Of a stretch of DNA of 64,000 nt, positions 56,823-64,000 are shown in pieces. How positions within the stretch are numbered: position 1 is the stretch's first letter; each line of letters opens with the position of its first letter. The notes under the pieces were generated by a model. It saw only the letters and a list, made by a program, of their open reading frames with translations. It ran no database searches and was not told where the DNA came from. This stretch comes from Psychrobacter sp. PL19 (GTDB lineage Bacteria; Pseudomonadota; Gammaproteobacteria; Pseudomonadales; Moraxellaceae), in NCBI RefSeq assembly GCF_017875835.1, contig NZ_JAGING010000001.1:1612001-1676000 (forward strand), in the 5' to 3' direction. The position numbers and the translations under genes are program-made.

Positions 56823-56859
56823 CAAAAAAATACCGCCAACTATAACTAGTCAACGGTAT
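56823..56859 (-). terminator. Rho-independent terminator after tRNA-Leu
   Basis: On the minus strand ATACCGTTGAC pairs with GTTGGCGGTAT (11 pairs, three of them G-U) followed by seven T. It lies 17 bases after the tRNA 3' end. Confidence 0.78.
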
Positions 56860-56875
56860 TTTCTGTACTACTATA

Positions 56876-56962
56876 TGGTACCCGGAGCCGGACTTGAACC
56901 GGCACGCTATTGCTAGCGAGGGATTTTAAATCCCTTGTGTCTACCAATTTCACCACCCGGGC
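56876..56962 (-). tRNA. tRNA-Leu (anticodon UAA)
   Basis: 87 bases with encoded CCA. Acceptor stem GCCCGGG/CCCGGGT-type, class II long variable arm (CGCTAGCAATAGCG), T arm GCCGGTTCAAGTCCGGC. The anticodon stem AGGGA/TCCCT holds TTTAAAA, giving anticodon TAA. A tRNA-Cys gene lies upstream on the same strand. Confidence 0.97.
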
Positions 56963-57087
56963 AAAACTTGTATTATCTACTAAGCACATGCTAATTGGTA
57001 AGCAAACTACTTGTTAGATAGTGGTCGCTATTATAAGCAATTATGCTGATAAAGCAAGCCAAAATTAACGTAACGTTAATAAAAAAT

Positions 57088-57161
57088 TGGAGGCTGGGGT
57101 CGGAATCGAACCGGCGTTAACGGAGTTGCAGTCCGCTGCATGACCACTCTGCCACCCAGCC
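57088..57161 (-). tRNA. tRNA-Cys (anticodon GCA)
   Basis: 74 bases with encoded CCA. Acceptor GGCTGGG/CCCAGCC; anticodon loop CTGCAAC gives GCA; T arm GCCGGTTCGATTCCGAC. Cys followed by Leu(UAA) on one strand is the order of E. coli cysT-leuZ; the glycine tRNA that precedes them there is not seen here. Confidence 0.97.
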
Positions 57162-57435
57162 AATCAAGGATGCCTATATTAGCAAAAATATTAAAAATTA
57201 CAAGTCATTTCTTCAACGAAACTACTTTAAAGCTACTTTATTTAGCATCGTCACTGCATTTATGCCTTATTGATACTTGATTGGCTTAACAATGGTTATT
57301 TTACTACTCTAATAAACAGCTTATGTTGGTGCCATTACTTAAGAAATCATCACCAAGCTGTTGCTCAGTGATATTAGTGATGTCAGTAATGTTGCTCATA
57401 ATAGCCATCAGATACGCTTTGAAGGAAACAAAACG

Positions 57436-57570
57436 CTAAACGATGTCTGTATTATTACGTTGAGCTTTTTTAATATCGCGATAGGTTGCGGTGCAAATCA
57501 GTATCAGCACCCCAAGCGTAATCGCCGGCCAGATTAAAATATAAAATCCGTAGACATAAACATTATCCAT
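57436..57570 (-). CDS. Small membrane partner of the SSS symporter (44 aa)
   Basis: ATG 57570 follows AAGGAGTT, a strong ribosome site, and the frame ends at TAG 57436-57438. The 44-residue product has one membrane helix, VYVYGFYILIWPAITLGVLI, then a basic tail TYRDIKKAQRNNTDIV. Single-helix 'putative transporter small subunit' proteins of this shape, with the IWP segment, are found beside SSS symporters in Moraxellaceae and Pseudomonas. It begins 47 bases after the symporter stop, on the same strand, so they are probably co-translated and may form one complex. Too short for many gene finders. Confidence 0.75.
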   Translation of the reverse strand: MDNVYVYGFYILIWPAITLGVLILICTATYRDIKKAQRNNTDIV

Positions 57571-57617
57571 ATTAACTCCTTATAATAGTTACCCATTCGT
57601 TAATTGTTACCAGAGCG

Positions 57618-59303
57618 TTAAGCATCTGGTGCCGGCTGCGCATCAACCTTAGACTTTTTATCGTAACTACCAACGCGCTGTTGGATTAAGTCAAAGTCAA
57701 AGCGTTCATTACCCATCAGACTAACAATCACACAAACGATAGTACTGACGCCATAAGCGGTCAACGAGGCGATCAGCACCATATATTGACGTAAGAACCC
57801 GGTGGCGAATATCAACATGAACAGCAGCGCAATGACAGTCGCTAACAGTCCTATTTTACGACCTAAGAAGCCAAAGACCATGAGTCCTATGACCACTGCG
57901 CCGCCAACACTGGCCATAACTTCAAAGAATAGCGCCGTTATACCGACGATCGGGATCAGCTCAAAGCGAGCGATACAAAAGAATAACAGCCCTACGATTA
58001 CTGCTGCGGTAAAGGCGGTATTGGTCACTCGATTCCAGTACACACTGGCTATTACTGGAAAGACGATGGACCCCCATAGTGCACCAACAAATACCAACAT
58101 TACCAGAATATCAAGCTTGAAGCTGGCAAAAATAAGACCGGCAGCAGTGGCGACAATCATAGTGCCACGACCGACTAGCATCATAGTTTTTGGCTTTACT
58201 TTACCTTCTTTGGCAATATTTTTGCCATAGACATCGGCCATCATAATGGTTGAAAGAGCCGATAAATCTGAGTCAGCGGTTGATGACAAGGAACCGATAA
58301 CCAAAATAAAGAAGAGTGCGATAAATACTGGATGTAGATACGTACTAACCATCTGTGGAATCAGGTTATTCATATTGCCATCGAGCGGCTCGACACCAAT
58401 AGTGACTGCCATTAAACCTATCATGCCCAAGCCGATAACGATACCGGCATAGCCGACAGTGGCGGTGACAAAGGTGGCTTTGATTTTGGTCTTATCAATC
58501 GCAAATAAGCGCTGCGTGATGGTTTGGTTACCAATAGCATAAGCCAACACGGCGACAAAAAACGGCGCACCTTGTTGAAAAAAGGCTTCAGATGAAAAGA
58601 AATTTTGCTGCTCAAAAGTCAGGTTCGACAGTCCGCTAACCATGACTGCAGGGCCACCCATAGAGAATAGCACTGCTGGAATAATAACGATACCAATCGC
58701 CATCAAGGCGACTAATTGAGCAAAATCGGTAAATACTGAAGCGCGAAAGCCAGAGGTTAAGGTATAGCTAAGCACCCCGACACCCGCAATAATGACCCCA
58801 GTCTGAAATGATAATGGTGACAATACCGATACCAAAGCACCCGCTGCGGTAAAGTTGACCATCAAGCTAATTAAGCTGCCCATAATGTTAGATATGGCTA
58901 AAATTAATTGGCTTGATGAACCATGACGGGCATGAATAAGCTCGCCTAAAGTGTGTCCATTAGGTGCCAGTTCACGAAAACGCATGCCAAAGGGATAGAT
59001 GAATAAAATCATCAACGCACCCCAAAAGCCATAATGTATCGGCCCCGAAACCCCATATTTATAGCCGGAAGTAGCAGCTGCATAAAATGACGCCGCCCAA
59101 ATCCAGGTTGCGGTCATACTCGCCGCACCCATGCCAAAGCCGACACTGTGGCCTGCCACCATAAAACCAGAGGTGGTTTCCTTATCTTTTTTAATTAATA
59201 AAGACAGTAAGTAAGTACCGCCATAAAACGCGACCAATAAAGCAATAATAGTCAGCGCTGAAAATTGGAACAATGACTCAGCTTTCAAATTCACACCTCG
59301 CAA
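57618..59303 (-). CDS. Sodium:solute symporter (SSS family)
   Basis: Up to 561 residues with 13-15 membrane helices. The family's first helices are SGFMVAGHSVGFGMGAASMT and ATWIWAASFYAAATSGYKYG; the Na+-site region is YTLTSGFRASVFTDFAQ, and SLSSTADSDLSALSTIMMAD is the conserved helix 8. The pattern resembles urea/DUR3-like and uncharacterised symporters; the substrate is unknown. No ATG is present at the start: TTG 59303, GTG 59294 and TTG 59288 are candidates. GAGGTG lies five bases before TTG 59288, which I favour. Downstream partner: the 44-aa protein. Confidence 0.88.
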   Translation of the reverse strand: MRGVNLKAESLFQFSALTIIALLVAFYGGTYLLSLLIKKDKETTSGFMVAGHSVGFGMGAASMTATWIWAASFYAAATSGYKYGVSGPIHYGFWGALMILFIYPFGMRFRELAPNGHTLGELIHARHGSSSQLILAISNIMGSLISLMVNFTAAGALVSVLSPLSFQTGVIIAGVGVLSYTLTSGFRASVFTDFAQLVALMAIGIVIIPAVLFSMGGPAVMVSGLSNLTFEQQNFFSSEAFFQQGAPFFVAVLAYAIGNQTITQRLFAIDKTKIKATFVTATVGYAGIVIGLGMIGLMAVTIGVEPLDGNMNNLIPQMVSTYLHPVFIALFFILVIGSLSSTADSDLSALSTIMMADVYGKNIAKEGKVKPKTMMLVGRGTMIVATAAGLIFASFKLDILVMLVFVGALWGSIVFPVIASVYWNRVTNTAFTAAVIVGLLFFCIARFELIPIVGITALFFEVMASVGGAVVIGLMVFGFLGRKIGLLATVIALLFMLIFATGFLRQYMVLIASLTAYGVSTIVCVIVSLMGNERFDFDLIQQRVGSYDKKSKVDAQPAPDA

Positions 59304-59965
59304 TTGTTTTAAATAAATAAAATTTTGTTGGATTCTATAAAAACTGTTGGGACTATAATAAAAACCACTAAGCCAGTATAGGAGTCGTCACAATTGTTAA
59401 TTAGCCACATTAAGTCGTGCCATACTATCTGAGTCGCTGGCGACCAAGTATTGCTACAGGCAGTGATAATATAGGGTCGACTAGTTACTATTAGCGTCTG
59501 ATAATGGAGTACCCATTACGCCCACGAGCGATACATACGCCGCAAAGCTATTAGTAATAAATACCAAGTAGATACCTATTATAAGGTCAAAACTAATAGC
59601 ATCAGTACAGATAAGCACTAAGTCAATAACCTAGGCTATAGTAGGACAGCTAGTATTATTAGTACTAACACAGAGTTGTGCTTCTGCACACGTCACGGCT
59701 GGTACTCGTTGATACTAATGGGCTCTTAGTGACAAATTGCTAGGTGAACATGTCACTAGCAACTGGTATGTGATACACCTGAAGTAATAGTTACAATACT
59801 AAAAACAGCCCCTCATTTATCATTAAAAATAGTTTGTTATTTGATAAATAAAGCTACAACTATGTTAAACCTATGTAACATTAACACTCTACAAGGGTAT
59901 CCTATTATCGGTGTAATCTCAAATTTATTAGTTATCCAACCACCAACATCGTTCCAGTAGACCAT
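59304..59965. other. Intergenic region upstream of the SSS symporter
   Basis: About 660 bases with no supported gene, RNA or repeat copy. It must contain the symporter promoter. Some short CTAGTATTA/TTAGTACTAA dyads occur near 59650-59675. A long regulatory region or an unannotated RNA cannot be excluded. Confidence 0.4.
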
Positions 59966-60004
59966 AAAAAACCTCAAGGGAGATTATACACTTGAGGTTT
60001 TTTT
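59966..60004. terminator. Rho-independent terminator after the ABC ATPase gene
   Basis: AAAAAACCTCAAG (59966-59978) pairs with CTTGAGGTTTTTT (59991-60003), perfect 13-bp stem; works on both strands, with the minus-strand ABC gene as its user. Confidence 0.9.
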
Positions 60005-60046
60005 GATTTGAAATCAGCGACTTTAATGGTACTCAAACTTAAATAA

Positions 60047-60841
60047 CTAGCTTAAAATTAAGCTGTCATCTTCGACTTTTTCGCCACGAGTTTGCTCGAA
60101 CATATCCAGCAAATCATGCACAGTCATACCTTGACGTTTTTCACCTGCAACATCGAGTACCACTTCGCCTTGGTGCAACATCACGGTTCTAGTGCCGTGT
60201 GCCAATGCCTGTTGCATTGAGTGGGTGACCATCATGGTGGTCAGATTATTGTCAGTGACAATCTGATCGGTTAACTTTAATACAAAAGCCGCGGTCTTTG
60301 GGTCAAGAGCGGCCGTATGCTCGTCGAGTAATAGGATTTTAGACGGCTGTAATGAGGCCATCAGTAGGCTGACTGCTTGACGTTGACCTCCTGATAACAA
60401 GCCCATGCGATCCGTTAAGCGATTCTCTAAGCCTAACTTGAGTACGGACAATTTTTCTCGGAATAGCTCACGATTGTTAGAGTTCAAGGCATAACTTAAC
60501 CCTCGTTTGCCGCCACGTTTATAGGCCAAGGCCATATTTTCTTCAATGGTTAGCGCCTCACAGGTGCCTGCCATCGGGTCTTGAAATACCCGCGCTACCC
60601 AATGGGCACGCTGATGGGTAGTCTTTTTGGTGACATCGATACCATTGAGTAAGATTGAACCACTATCCACTAAGTTTGTGCCACTGACTGCATTCAAAAA
60701 CGTTGATTTACCCGCACCATTGGTACCAATAACGGTCACAAATTCGCCATCAGCGATGTTCATATTAATACCGCGTAGGGCAGGGTTTTCGATCGGCGTT
60801 CCCGGATTAAAGGTCAGCCGCAAATCTTTGGCTTGCATCAT
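60047..60841 (-). CDS. ABC transporter ATP-binding protein (TrpZ-type)
   Basis: 264 residues. Walker A GTNGAGKST near 36-44, signature LLSGGQRQAVSLL, Walker B ILLLDEHTAALDP with catalytic Glu, and H-loop VTHSMQQALAHG. The subgroup is the one paired with ABC_sub_bind (PF04392) binding proteins and single-type permeases, associated in Firmicutes with tryptophan/tyrosine (TrpXYZ). It powers import. Start: two ATGs, with GAGGAA upstream. The permease gene lies 251 bases upstream, with a 140-bp repeat inserted between; this lengthens the operon. Confidence 0.93.
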   Translation of the reverse strand: MMQAKDLRLTFNPGTPIENPALRGINMNIADGEFVTVIGTNGAGKSTFLNAVSGTNLVDSGSILLNGIDVTKKTTHQRAHWVARVFQDPMAGTCEALTIEENMALAYKRGGKRGLSYALNSNNRELFREKLSVLKLGLENRLTDRMGLLSGGQRQAVSLLMASLQPSKILLLDEHTAALDPKTAAFVLKLTDQIVTDNNLTTMMVTHSMQQALAHGTRTVMLHQGEVVLDVAGEKRQGMTVHDLLDMFEQTRGEKVEDDSLILS

Positions 60842-60912
60842 AACTATGGTTCCTCAGTTACTATTTTTTTAGTCACTAGTTCTTAATTACTATTCCTGAT
60901 GCTTCATTCAAG

Positions 60913-61052
60913 CTATAGTCAATGAAAAGTAATATCGATACATAACTTACTGCTGGCATACGTTTTTCTTGCTTGCTGTGCCTACGCAGACAGAGGCTGC
61001 AAAAAGCTTATACCAGCAGTACTGTCGCGTTTTTAAGGTGTTTTAACTATAG
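60913..61052. repeat. 140-bp interspersed repeat, subfamily A, between ABC permease and ATPase genes
   Basis: Begins and ends CTATAG and matches 3845-3984 with only a few changes. It separates the permease stop (61093) from the ATPase start (60841) in what would otherwise be one operon. Confidence 0.93.
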
Positions 61053-61092
61053 GTGAGCACAGTCGCTTTTATCGTGGCTTTAGTCGTTGATC

Positions 61093-61992
61093 TTAAGCGC
61101 GTAATTTACGGCTTAAAAATCTATTCTTAGCTTTAGGCAATACCAAAGCGAATACCACCAATAATGCGGTAATCAAGTTCAAGTCTTGCGGGCCAAAGCC
61201 AATGCTACGCAGGATATCGCTCGATAGTGCCACTTGAATGAATAGCTTATAAAGGACCGCACCGACAATAACCGCAATGGTAATCAGCCAAATACGTTTA
61301 GCAGGAATGATGGTCTCCCCAATAATAACTGCTGCCAGACCAATAACGATAGTACCAATACCAATAGAGATATCTGCGCCACCCTGGGTCTGTACAAATA
61401 ACGCACCGGCTAAGGCAATCAGTCCGTTAGAAACTGCCATACCGACAATGGTCATCCATGAGGTATTGATACCTTGGGCTTGGGCCATTTTTAGGTTGGA
61501 GCCCGTTGCCCGCATCGATAGTCCGGTTTCGGTATTATAAAACCAATCTAAAAATAACTTCGCGAGGACCACCACCACGCCAATAATCAAACAGCGCATC
61601 CAATAGCCATTACCATCATTAACTAGGGAGCTAAATACAGTAGTTTCACCTAATAAGGGCAGGTTTGGCGCCCCCATAATGCGTAGGTTGACTGAGTATA
61701 GTGCTACCATCACTAAAATACTGGCCAACAGTTGCAAAATACCGAGTTTGACATGTAACCAGGCGGTGACAATACCTGCCACAGAACCTGCAAGCATACC
61801 AAAAGCGCAAGCCAGCCAAGGGTTGATGCCCGCGATAATAGAGATACCTGCAACCGCGCCACCTAACGGAAAACTACCGTCTGCTGTTAAATCAGGAAAA
61901 TCTAGAGTACGAAAAGAGATAAGGACGCCAAGTGCTACGAGGCCATAAATCAGACCACTTTCAAGCGCACCAAAAAATGCAATTAGAGACAT
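61093..61992 (-). CDS. ABC transporter permease (TrpY-type)
   Basis: 299 residues with 8-9 membrane helices. The family start is GALESGLIYGLVALGVLISF followed by RTLDFPDLTADGSFPLGGAV. The conserved ATPase-contact loop is ETGLSMRATGSNLKMAQAQG. Binding-protein-dependent permease of the BPD_transp_2 group, probably a homodimer. Partner of the ATPase downstream and binding proteins upstream; substrate likely an amino acid or related small molecule. Start ATG 61992 fits the family. Confidence 0.9.
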   Translation of the reverse strand: MSLIAFFGALESGLIYGLVALGVLISFRTLDFPDLTADGSFPLGGAVAGISIIAGINPWLACAFGMLAGSVAGIVTAWLHVKLGILQLLASILVMVALYSVNLRIMGAPNLPLLGETTVFSSLVNDGNGYWMRCLIIGVVVVLAKLFLDWFYNTETGLSMRATGSNLKMAQAQGINTSWMTIVGMAVSNGLIALAGALFVQTQGGADISIGIGTIVIGLAAVIIGETIIPAKRIWLITIAVIVGAVLYKLFIQVALSSDILRSIGFGPQDLNLITALLVVFALVLPKAKNRFLSRKLRA

Positions 61993-62391
61993 AAGGGATC
62001 AGTAAGTCATAACCAAGCGTTCAGGGTCTATGGCGAATAAATGAGCGTCATTCATAAATACCTATTATCCGAACAGCCAGGCGGTGAATTTAACAGATTA
62101 AACAATCTGCGGTTAGGGTAAACCAAAACATGTCACGATGGGGAACTATCATAATCTACCTTGGCTTAAGATTTGAGTTTAAAATTTTGGCTCAAAACAT
62201 TAAGAACTTTCAACACTATCAAATGCTCAAAATAGAAGCTTATAGCGTAACTAAAACAATAAGCCCAGCTAATTGACTTATCGCTGGGTTTATATATTGA
62301 ACAAACATATTAAGGCATGAAAGACAGATGACTACTGATCATTAAATATTTAGTAAAACCACCTGTCTAACGTTGTGACTAATAAAAAACG
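61993..62391. other. Intergenic region between binding-protein and permease genes
   Basis: 399 bases. It contains a weak hairpin at 62262-62292 (CCCAGC/GCTGGG arms) that could partly end the binding-protein transcript and so make more binding protein than permease. No small gene. Confidence 0.45.
62262..62292 (-). terminator. Possible attenuating hairpin after the binding-protein gene
   Basis: On the minus strand ACCCAGC...GCTGGGC followed by TTATTGTTTT. The stem is short and the tail interrupted. Confidence 0.35.
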
Positions 62392-63414
62392 CTATTCTAC
62401 CACTTCTTTTGCTTTATCGATAACCGCTTGTGGCAAACTGATGCCTTCAGCTTCGGCATTTTTTGGGCTGACATATAAATCAAGAACCTGGGGGGTGTAA
62501 ACCGCGATCTCGCCTGCTTTTTCACCTTTTAAAATGCGCACTACAATCTTACCGGTTTCGCGACCAAGATCATAATAATTGACCCCTAATGCCGCAACAG
62601 CACCACGCGCAACAGAGCTAGTATCAGAAGCGATCAGAGGAATCTTGCTTTCTCTAGCCACTTGGTACAGCGACTCATAAGCTGAGACCACGTTATTATC
62701 GGTTGAGGTATAGATCATGTCGACCTTACCGGCAAGGCTACGGGCTGCCATAGCAATATCAGTACTACGTTGCGCTGGGGCCTCATGCACCTTGATACCG
62801 AGTGGTGCCAGTTTTTCTTTTAACGTTTTTAGAATAATGGTTGAGTTGACTTCACCTGGGCTATAAACATAACCGACGTCTTTTAGACCTGGAATAATTT
62901 GGCGCATTAATTCGATTTGCGGTTCATAAGGAAGCGCATCTGAGGCACCGGTAACGTTAGTACCAGAGCCATCAAGTTTCGGAACCAGCTTGGCTTCGAC
63001 TGGGTCGGTAACCGCTGAGAATACTAAAGGAATACTACTGGTCGACGCAGCAACTGATTGCGCAGATGGGGTGGCAATAGCAACGATGACGTCTGGATTG
63101 TCCGCGACGAATTGCTTAGCAATCTGACCCGCTGTTGCGGTGTTACCTTGTGCACTTTGGTAATTAATGGTTAGGTTTTCACCTTCTTTAAAGCCGGCCT
63201 CAGCCAGCTCATCGATAACGCCTTTACGCACTTCGTCGAGTGCAGGGTGATCAACAATAGCGGTGATGGCAACAGTTTTCATAGCCGTTGCCGCATCACC
63301 AGCCGCCGCGTCATTAGCAGTCGTATCTTGCCCTGACTGATTGCAACCGGTCAGGATAGTGGTACAAACTCCACCCCATAATAGAGCTTTGGCAAAACGA
63401 TTTCGATACAACAT
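62392..63414 (-). CDS. ABC transporter substrate-binding lipoprotein (TrpX-type)
   Basis: 340 residues. Lipoprotein signal ending ILTGCNQ (Cys24). ABC_sub_bind (PF04392) family: AITAIVDHPALDEVRKGVID, AIATPSAQSVAAST, PLVFSAVTDPVEAKLV and DMIYTSTDNNVVSAYESL. Binds the solute in the periplasm and delivers it to the permease. Family members in Firmicutes bind tryptophan. The next upstream gene (63574-64000) is a paralogue, so the transporter may use two binding proteins. Confidence 0.93.
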   Translation of the reverse strand: MLYRNRFAKALLWGGVCTTILTGCNQSGQDTTANDAAAGDAATAMKTVAITAIVDHPALDEVRKGVIDELAEAGFKEGENLTINYQSAQGNTATAGQIAKQFVADNPDVIVAIATPSAQSVAASTSSIPLVFSAVTDPVEAKLVPKLDGSGTNVTGASDALPYEPQIELMRQIIPGLKDVGYVYSPGEVNSTIILKTLKEKLAPLGIKVHEAPAQRSTDIAMAARSLAGKVDMIYTSTDNNVVSAYESLYQVARESKIPLIASDTSSVARGAVAALGVNYYDLGRETGKIVVRILKGEKAGEIAVYTPQVLDLYVSPKNAEAEGISLPQAVIDKAKEVVE

Positions 63415-63529
63415 AGGTGTTACTCCTAAAAATAGTAATGTGTCCGTACAATAAATACAGGGTAGTGTTCACAGCAGTTATAAATAATTAATATTTATTT
63501 GCTGGCAGTTATGTGCTTCCTTGCTATTT

Positions 63530-63590
63530 GAGCTTTATTTCTGAGTTTTATTTTTGAGCTTTATTTTTGAGCTTTATTTTTGAGTTTTGG
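63530..63590. repeat. 13-bp tandem repeat over a stop codon
   Basis: Four units close to GAGCTTTATTTTT at 63530-63581, then a partial. The stop codon (63574-63576) of the paralogous binding-protein gene lies inside the array, as does its final codons' DNA. Confidence 0.85.
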
Positions 63591-64000
63591 TATCAACATT
63601 GATGGCATTTTTAAGCATATCTGCTGGCAAGTTAACCCCTTGCGCTTTAGCGTGTTTAGGGCTGACGTATAAAGTTAGCTCATTCATGACTTCAGGCTTG
63701 ATGGTGTTAACTGCTTCGCCATTGAAGATTCGGTAAACCATTTTGCCGGTGATACGACCAAAGTCGTAATCATTAACACCCAGGGCGGCAGTTGCACCGC
63801 GCTGAACACTGAATTCATCTGAGGCAATAATCGGCATTTTAATTTCATTAGCCGCTTGGGTCATCGCTTCAAAAGCGGATGCCACGTTATTATCAAATGA
63901 GGTATAAATGATGTCGGCACGTCCTTGTAAGCTGCGCGTTGCCATCCCAATATCTGTGGGGCGATTGGCGGGGATATCTAGTAATGACAGGCCTCGCGCC
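63574..64000 (-). CDS. Second ABC substrate-binding protein (TrpX-type), 5' part outside window
   Basis: The minus-strand frame is open from the window edge to TAA 63574; at least 141 residues are present, reading LDIPANRPTDIGMATRSLQG and IIYTSFDNNVASAFEAM. These align with the same positions of the complete paralogue (PAQRSTDIAMAARSLAG; MIYTSTDNNVVSAYESL). The C terminus ends NVDTKTQK. Signal peptide and N-terminal lobe lie beyond base 64000. An internal ATG at 63945 is not the true start. Confidence 0.9.
   Translation of the reverse strand, partial: ARGLSLLDIPANRPTDIGMATRSLQGRADIIYTSFDNNVASAFEAMTQAANEIKMPIIASDEFSVQRGATAALGVNDYDFGRITGKMVYRIFNGEAVNTIKPEVMNELTLYVSPKHAKAQGVNLPADMLKNAINVDTKTQK

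Overview
The window looks like chromosomal DNA of a Psychrobacter-like member of the Moraxellaceae (Gammaproteobacteria). The evidence is moderate GC with AT-rich spacers, the carA-carB-greA order, an RNase HI-DnaQ fusion, a stand-alone RnfB-type ferredoxin beside nth, several BCCT betaine transporters and a FimL-type protein. No transposase, integrase, CRISPR array, prophage or rRNA gene was found. Almost all genes are intact housekeeping or metabolic genes. The non-ordinary material is a family of short interspersed repeats, several short tandem-repeat tracts and a few decayed genes.

Layout. 1-3.5 kb: GABA/putrescine-type genes (end of a gabT-like aminotransferase, an APC permease, a convergent succinate-semialdehyde dehydrogenase). 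3.6-4.2 kb: fragments of agmatine deiminase and of a cupin regulator, separated exactly by a 140-bp repeat. 4.3-14 kb, minus strand: glycosyltransferase, a two-gene radical-SAM/DUF4130 pair of unknown DNA-related function, greA, carB, carA. 14.5-18.3 kb: PAP2 phosphatase, gamma carbonic anhydrase, HAD hydrolase, prfB with its programmed +1 frameshift, ppnP. 18.4-19.0 kb: remnants of a GNAT acetyltransferase and a type IB topoisomerase, then another repeat. 19.2-31.1 kb: acyl-CoA synthetase, SDR, YafK-like L,D-transpeptidase-fold protein, clpB, PQQ sugar dehydrogenase, and two tandem BCCT transporters. 31.3-42.4 kb: Kazal-type lipoprotein, DUF3144, metK, nth, rnfB-like, nudC, fimL-like, rnhA-dnaQ, small envelope proteins, DUF1232. 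42.6-43.0 kb: three tandem-repeat arrays and a repeat element, abutting a Tat-exported S66 carboxypeptidase gene.

44.3-53 kb is the most interesting block. A divergent LysR gene faces a six-gene co-directional run: RidA, aldehyde dehydrogenase, an M19-fold protein lacking the usual first metal ligands, a BCCT transporter, and two proteins (573 and 241 aa) that I cannot assign. Together they look like a regulated uptake and catabolic unit for a betaine-like or other zwitterionic nitrogen compound that passes through an enamine/imine and an aldehyde.

53-64 kb: bestrophin channel, DUF6122-like membrane protein, PaaI thioesterase, a lipoprotein, tRNA-Leu(UAA) and tRNA-Cys, an SSS symporter with a 44-aa partner, and a TrpXYZ-type ABC importer whose permease and ATPase genes are separated by another copy of the 140-bp repeat. 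A second, paralogous binding-protein gene runs off the window end.

All calls rest on reading motifs and context. No database search was run, so family names come from memory of those families.
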